From JADFGZ01 sp965222345 (GTDB taxonomy: Bacteria; Acidobacteriota; Terriglobia; 2-12-FULL-54-10): 64,000 bases of DNA. The DNA is taken from contig CBDCTS010000007.1 of assembly GCA_965222345.1 (NCBI GenBank), positions 1,240,001 to 1,304,000 on the forward strand, written 5' to 3'. Position numbers and translations under genes: made by a program. Shown here piece by piece: positions 60,125-64,000 of this stretch. The notes below the pieces were generated by a model, which saw only the letters and a list, made by a program, of their open reading frames with translations, did not search any database and was not told where the DNA came from. Each line of letters starts with the position of its first letter. The stretch's first letter is position 1.

Positions 60125-61243
60125 CCGACAGACGTGGACGAGCGACAGCGGTCGTCCTTCCCGCGGCTTTGCTGTCCGCCTTGGCGACACTGGCGGTGCT
60201 GGCGTCGAGTTGCCTCGGCCCGCCCGCTGAATCGCTGACCGTGGTCTCCTGGGGTGGCTCGTTACGCGCAGGCCGTCACTAAGGGCTACCTCGAACGCTT
60301 CACGGCCGAAACCGGCATCGAGATCCGTCTCGAGGATTACAATGGCGGCTTGGCCCAGGTGCGTGCGCAGGTCGAGTCCGGCAACGTTCACTGGGACGTC
60401 ATCGACCTCGAGATCGCCGACGCGGTCAGCGGCTGCGACGAAGGCATTCTGGAGCGGATCGACACGGCCATGCTCCCGCCGGCGCCGGACGGCACGCCGG
60501 CCGCGCGCGACTTCCTGCCGGAGACGTTGTTGGAGTGCAGCGTGGGCACGCTGCTGTACTCCACCATCTACGCCTATAACGCCGCGCGCATTGAGGGCGA
60601 GAAACCAACCACGATGGACGATTTCTTCGACTTGGAACGCTTCCCGGGCCGCCGTGGGATGCGCCGCGTGCCCTTCGTGAATCTGGAGTTCGCACTGATC
60701 GCCGATGGCGTGCCGATCGACCAGGTGTACGCCACGCTCGACACGCCCGAGGGGGTGGACCGGGCTTTCCGCAAGCTCGACACCATCAAGGATCAGGTGG
60801 TCTGGTGGGAAGCGGGGGCACAGCCGCCGCAGATGCTCGCCGACGGCGAGGTGGTGATGAGCACCGCCTACAATGGCCGGATCTTCAACGCGCAGGTGCT
60901 GGAACGCCAGCCGTTTGTGATCGTCTGGGGTGGTCAGGTGCTGGATGTCGGTCAGCTCGGCATCGTCGCCGGGACGCCGGAACTTGAGACGGCGCTGGAA
61001 TTCGTCAGGTTCGCCACGACCGCGACATCGATGGCAGCCGTCAGTCGCTACATTGCCTACAGCCCCGCGCGCCAATCGAGTCTGCAACTCATCACGACGC
61101 ACGCCGAGACCGGCGTTGACATGAACCCGCACATGCCGACGCACCCCGCTAACACCGGGCGCACCCTGCGAAACGACTGGTTATGGTGGAGTGATCACAT
61201 GGACGAGATGAACGAGCGCTTCAGCGCATGGCTGTCGCAGTGA
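60121..61243 (+). pseudogene. potD: PotD-like substrate-binding protein gene, frameshifted
   Basis: The start ATG at 60121 overlaps the ATPase stop. A lipoprotein-type signal (LATLAVLASSCLG) leads to SLTVVSWGGS, where an extra T at 60262/60263 breaks the frame. The other frame resumes YAQAVTKGYLERFTAETGIEIRLEDYNGGLAQV and runs to the end (WWSDHMDEMNERFSAWLSQ). The part after the break is an ordinary PotD/spermidine-putrescine-type binding protein. Downstream stop and potB start overlap. As it stands, only about 47 residues of the signal region would be made from the real start. Confidence 0.87.
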
Positions 61244-62423
61244 ATCGGCCACGGCTGCGCGCCGCCGGGTTGGTGCTGCCGCTCGCTGCCTTCATCGGCG
61301 TCACGTTCGTCATCCCGCTGGCGATGATGCTGGTGCGCAGCGTCTACGACCCGGTGGTTGCCGATGCGCTGCCCGACACTCTCGTCCGGCTGCGCGAATG
61401 GAACGGGGGGGGAGTCCCGGCGAGGCCGTCTACGCCGCGGCCGCGCGTGAGTTGCAGCGCGCGGGGGACGAGCAGACGCTTGGCCGCGTCGCCAGCCGCA
61501 TCAACCGGGTGCGGGGCGGTCTGCGGAGCGTCATCGTCCAGAGCGTGCGGCGGCTTCGGGAGGTCCCCGCCGGCCCCTGGCGCGAGGCCATGATTGACAT
61601 CGACGCCGATTGGGGGGACGCCCGGACCTGGCACGCGATCCGCACCGCCGGGGATCCCATCACGGTGAGGCACTACCTGAACGCCGTCGATCTCCAGCGC
61701 CTGCCCGACGGCTCGATTGCCCGCCAGACCCCGGATCAGCGCATCTATCTGCCGCTTCTCCGGCGCACGTTCGCCGTCAGTCTCGGCATCACGGCGTTGT
61801 GCCTGCTGCTTGGCTATCCGATCGCCTACCTCATCGCGCACGCGCCCGCGCGCCGCGCCCGTCTGCTCCTGGCGCTCGTGCTCGTGCCGTTCTGGACGTC
61901 GCTGCTGGTCCGGACCACCTCCTGGATCGTGCTGCTTCAGACACAGGGAGTGATTAACGACCTGCTCGTCGCGGTCGGGCTGATCGGCGACGACGGCCGG
62001 ATCGCCCTGATCTACAACATGATCGGTACGGTAGTGGCCATGACCCACGTGCTGCTCCCGTTCATGGTTCTGCCGCTCTATTCGGTCATGCGCACCATCC
62101 CGCAGCAGCAGATGAGCGCCGCCGCCTCGTTGGGCGCCAGCTTCCCGCAGGCGTTCCGGCGCGTTTACTGGCCGCAGACGATCTCCGGCATCGGCGCCGG
62201 TTCGCTGCTGGTGTTCATTCTGGCCATCGGCTACTACATCACGCCCGCGCTGGTCGGCGGCCAGAGCGGCCAGCTCATCTCCAACTTCATCGCCTACCAC
62301 ATGCAGGTCTCGCTGAACTGGGGTTTGGCGGGCGCGCTCGGCGGGGTCCTGCTGGCATGCGTGGCAGTGCTGTATCTGCTCTACGATCGCGTGGTCGGCG
62401 TCGAGCGCATGAGGCTGGGATGA
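61228..62423 (+). pseudogene. potB: PotB-like ABC permease gene, frameshifted in a G run
   Basis: Begins near 61228 (or GTG 61240, which overlaps the potD stop) with GLVLPLAAFIGVTFVIPLAMMLVRSVYDP. The frame is lost at an eight-G run (61405-61412); nine Gs would restore EWNGGGSPGEAVYAAAARELQ. The rest is a normal Pot-type permease with a long periplasmic loop, about six membrane helices and the EAA loop MSAAASLGASFPQAFRRVYWP. A homopolymer makes a sequencing error possible here, unlike in potA and potD. The stop overlaps the potC start (ATGA). Confidence 0.85.
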
Positions 62424-63259
62424 ATATGACAGCGAGCGAGCCCCGGTTCCGCATCGGGCGGGTCGTCTACCTGGCTGTCTGCGGCCTGATCTTCACGTTC
62501 CTGCTCGCGCCGCTCCTGGTCATCGTGCCGCTCAGCTTCAACGCCGAGCCATACTTCACCTTCACCGAGGGGATGCTGCGCCTCGATCCGGAGGCGTACT
62601 CGCTCCGCTGGTACCGGCAGATCACCGGCGACGACGTGTGGACGCGCGCGCTCGGCAACAGTCTGCTCATCGGCGTCACCGCCACGGCGCTGGCGACGGC
62701 GCTCGGCACCCTCGCCGCTCTGGGACTCTCGAGCCGCGCCATGCCGGCGCGCCTCCTCGTGACGGGGCTGCTGATCTCGCCGATGGTCACGCCGCTGATT
62801 ATCTCGGCGACGGGGATGTTCTTCTTCTACTCGACCCTCGGCCTGTCCCAGACGCACCTCGGCCTGATCCTGGCTCACGCTGCGCTCGGCACGCCGTTCG
62901 TCGTCATTACGGTGACCGCCACGCTGTCCTCCTTCGACACGAACTTGACGCGGGCCGCCGCCAGCCTGGGCGCCGGGCCGTTCCGCACCTTCCGCCGCGT
63001 GCAGCTTCCGCTGATCGCCCCTGGCGTCCTCTCCGGCGCCCTCTTCGCCTTTGCCGCCTCGTTCGACGAGGTAGTCGTAGTGCTCTTCATGGCCGGAGAG
63101 GAGCAGCGCACCATACCTCGTCAGATGTGGGCCGGCATCCGCGAGCAGATCAGCCCGGCCATTCTGGCCGTGGCGACGTTTCTGATCGTCTTCGCGGTGC
63201 TGCTGCTGTGCACCGTCGAGTGGCTGGGACGGCGCGGGGGGGGCAGTGCGAGAGCGTAA
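62420..63259 (+). CDS. potC: PotC-like ABC permease (intact)
   Basis: 279 residues from the ATG at 62420, overlapping the potB stop. About six membrane segments and the EAA loop LTRAAASLGAGPFRTFRRVQLPLIAPGVLSGALFAFAASFDEVVV, as in PotC-type permeases. It is the only member of the four-gene operon without a frameshift, but it cannot make a working transporter unless the other three genes are functional in the living cell. The whole operon is visibly richer in G and C than the genes before 57 kb. Confidence 0.88.
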   Translation: MNMTASEPRFRIGRVVYLAVCGLIFTFLLAPLLVIVPLSFNAEPYFTFTEGMLRLDPEAYSLRWYRQITGDDVWTRALGNSLLIGVTATALATALGTLAALGLSSRAMPARLLVTGLLISPMVTPLIISATGMFFFYSTLGLSQTHLGLILAHAALGTPFVVITVTATLSSFDTNLTRAAASLGAGPFRTFRRVQLPLIAPGVLSGALFAFAASFDEVVVVLFMAGEEQRTIPRQMWAGIREQISPAILAVATFLIVFAVLLLCTVEWLGRRGGGSARA

Positions 63260-63360
63260 TGCTCGCCATGATCGTAACCCTCTTTTCTTAAAAAGAGCTG
63301 GAATGAGCACGGAGAGCGGTTCGATGCCTCTCGCATTGCTGATCGTGGTAAACTACGGTG

Positions 63361-63588
63361 AGACTCCAAGCGGCCCGAGGTGCGGATGCTATGGGAGAGC
63401 GCGACCCGGCTCAACGAAGACTTTTTCAACGAGATCATCCGCCAACCCCCGTGTCGCTGAACAGGAATTCTCTCCAAGCCCCGTTGCGGTCCTCGCCGGG
63501 CCTGAACTACGCGACGGCCAAGAGGGTGCCGGGGCTTTCGCCCTCCAAACCAGCCATCGATCCCACGCGCCTTCAGTTCGTGGAATAG
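63361..63588 (+). pseudogene. Remnant of a plasmid RepA-type replication gene
   Basis: From 63361 the frame reads DSKRPEVRMLWESATRLNED and FFNEIIRQP, then runs into a stop. One base off, the neighbouring frame continues PVSLN and later LNYATAKRVPGLSPSKPAIDPTRLQFVE to a TAG at 63586-63588. The LW.S...L...FF..I...PVPVSLN pattern is that of the RepA_C plasmid replication family. A frameshift and a deletion of the middle are both needed. No origin iterons are seen. The family call is from memory. Confidence 0.42.
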
Positions 63589-63604
63589 GAAAGGAGTGAA
63601 ACTA

Positions 63605-64000
63605 ATGAAACTTAGTCTTCCCCCATCCCTGATTCTCTTAGTCCTACTGTGCGCCGCGCCGCAATCTTTCGGCGCCGATGAACCCGTGTCTTGCTCGGAT
63701 CACACCATCAACGCCAGCGCTTTGCTCACAACGGGGAACGTTGAGGCGTTCGTTCAATGCGCCTATGAGCATGTCCAGGAAGTGGGTTTTGAGGAGGCCC
63801 GCCGGGCCTTCCACGAGGACGAGCGTTGGAGAAGCGGCCCAACCTATGTCTTCGTCGACGAAATGACGCCGGTACCCGGGGCGTCTCGCGCTTTCGTCTT
63901 CCCACCCGATCCGTCGCTGGAAGGGCAACCCTGGGGGCCGCTGGTCGACGACTTCGGCAGCGACTTGATCCTGGAATTTTATCGTGTTGCGACTGGCTTC
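63605..64000 (+). CDS. Secreted or membrane-associated Cache-like sensor protein (3' partial)
   Basis: The ATG at 63605 is preceded by AAAGGAG and the frame is open for 132 codons to the end of the window. A clear signal peptide (PPSLILLVLLCAAPQSFGA-DE) is followed by NVEAFVQCAYEHVQEVGFEEARRAFHEDERWRSGPTYVFVDEM. This resembles the small-molecule-binding Cache domain of extracytoplasmic sensors. The following FPPDPSLEGQPWGPLVDDFGSDLILEFYRVA also fits that domain. Whether a kinase, cyclase or chemoreceptor domain follows lies outside the window. Confidence 0.7.
   Translation, partial: MKLSLPPSLILLVLLCAAPQSFGADEPVSCSDHTINASALLTTGNVEAFVQCAYEHVQEVGFEEARRAFHEDERWRSGPTYVFVDEMTPVPGASRAFVFPPDPSLEGQPWGPLVDDFGSDLILEFYRVATGF

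Noticed and set aside
59096..61144. A 682-codon open frame on the minus strand
   Set aside because: It lies antisense to the potA and potD genes, whose plus-strand translation matches known families. Long antisense frames are expected in GC-rich coding DNA, and the frame has no recognisable domain.

Overview
The window looks like a piece of a Gram-negative bacterial chromosome, perhaps an uncultured Acidobacteriota or a similar lineage. Supporting this are a periplasmic SurA-type chaperone, lipoproteins, a GldG/DUF4340 pair, a DUF1844-MBL-ribF run, an iscS-ferredoxin pair and a short dispersed repeat scattered between genes. The phylum is an inference. No rRNA or marker protein is present that could fix it.

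Layout. 0-6.3 kb: a GldG-type ABC accessory protein (5' end outside the window), a DUF4340 protein, a SurA/PpiC chaperone and an OB-fold/HD exoribonuclease. 6.5-9.7 kb: tRNA-Leu(UAG), an enoyl-CoA hydratase and a complete 1,415-bp IS1202-like (ISNCY) element with a 16-bp target duplication. 9.2-14.4 kb: small envelope proteins, a TIGR04282 glycosyltransferase, an O-methyltransferase, ferredoxin, IscS, a membrane protein and a zinc-ribbon microprotein. 14.7-20.5 kb: a complete seven-gene Mrp Na+/H+ antiporter operon. 21-27 kb: two exported amidohydrolases, the relic of a third, and an exported amidase. 27-32.5 kb: a repeat-rich accessory stretch with a CBS protein, a damaged HNH gene, a secreted protein and a P4-type integrase.

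32.5-48.3 kb is the most interesting region. Thirteen genes on the minus strand encode two related substrate-binding lipoproteins, one ABC permease and ATPase, a UbiD decarboxylase, a Rieske oxygenase, a Gfo/Idh/MocA dehydrogenase, a LigB-type extradiol dioxygenase, a LigJ-like amidohydrolase, three RraA/LigK-like aldolases and an MFS transporter. Together they read as uptake, oxygenation or decarboxylation, meta-type ring cleavage, hydration and aldol cleavage of an aromatic acid. The substrate cannot be read from sequence.

49-57 kb returns to core genes: ispG, a hicB with a hicA interrupted by a stop codon, a DUF4139 protein, ribF, an MBL hydrolase, DUF1844 and an acyl-CoA dehydrogenase. 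57-64 kb is scrap: fragments of an Ig-like repeat protein, a HigA-like antitoxin and an IS5 transposase, an intact dps, and a GC-rich Pot-type ABC operon with frameshifts in three of its four genes. A plasmid repA remnant follows, and then a secreted protein that runs off the window.
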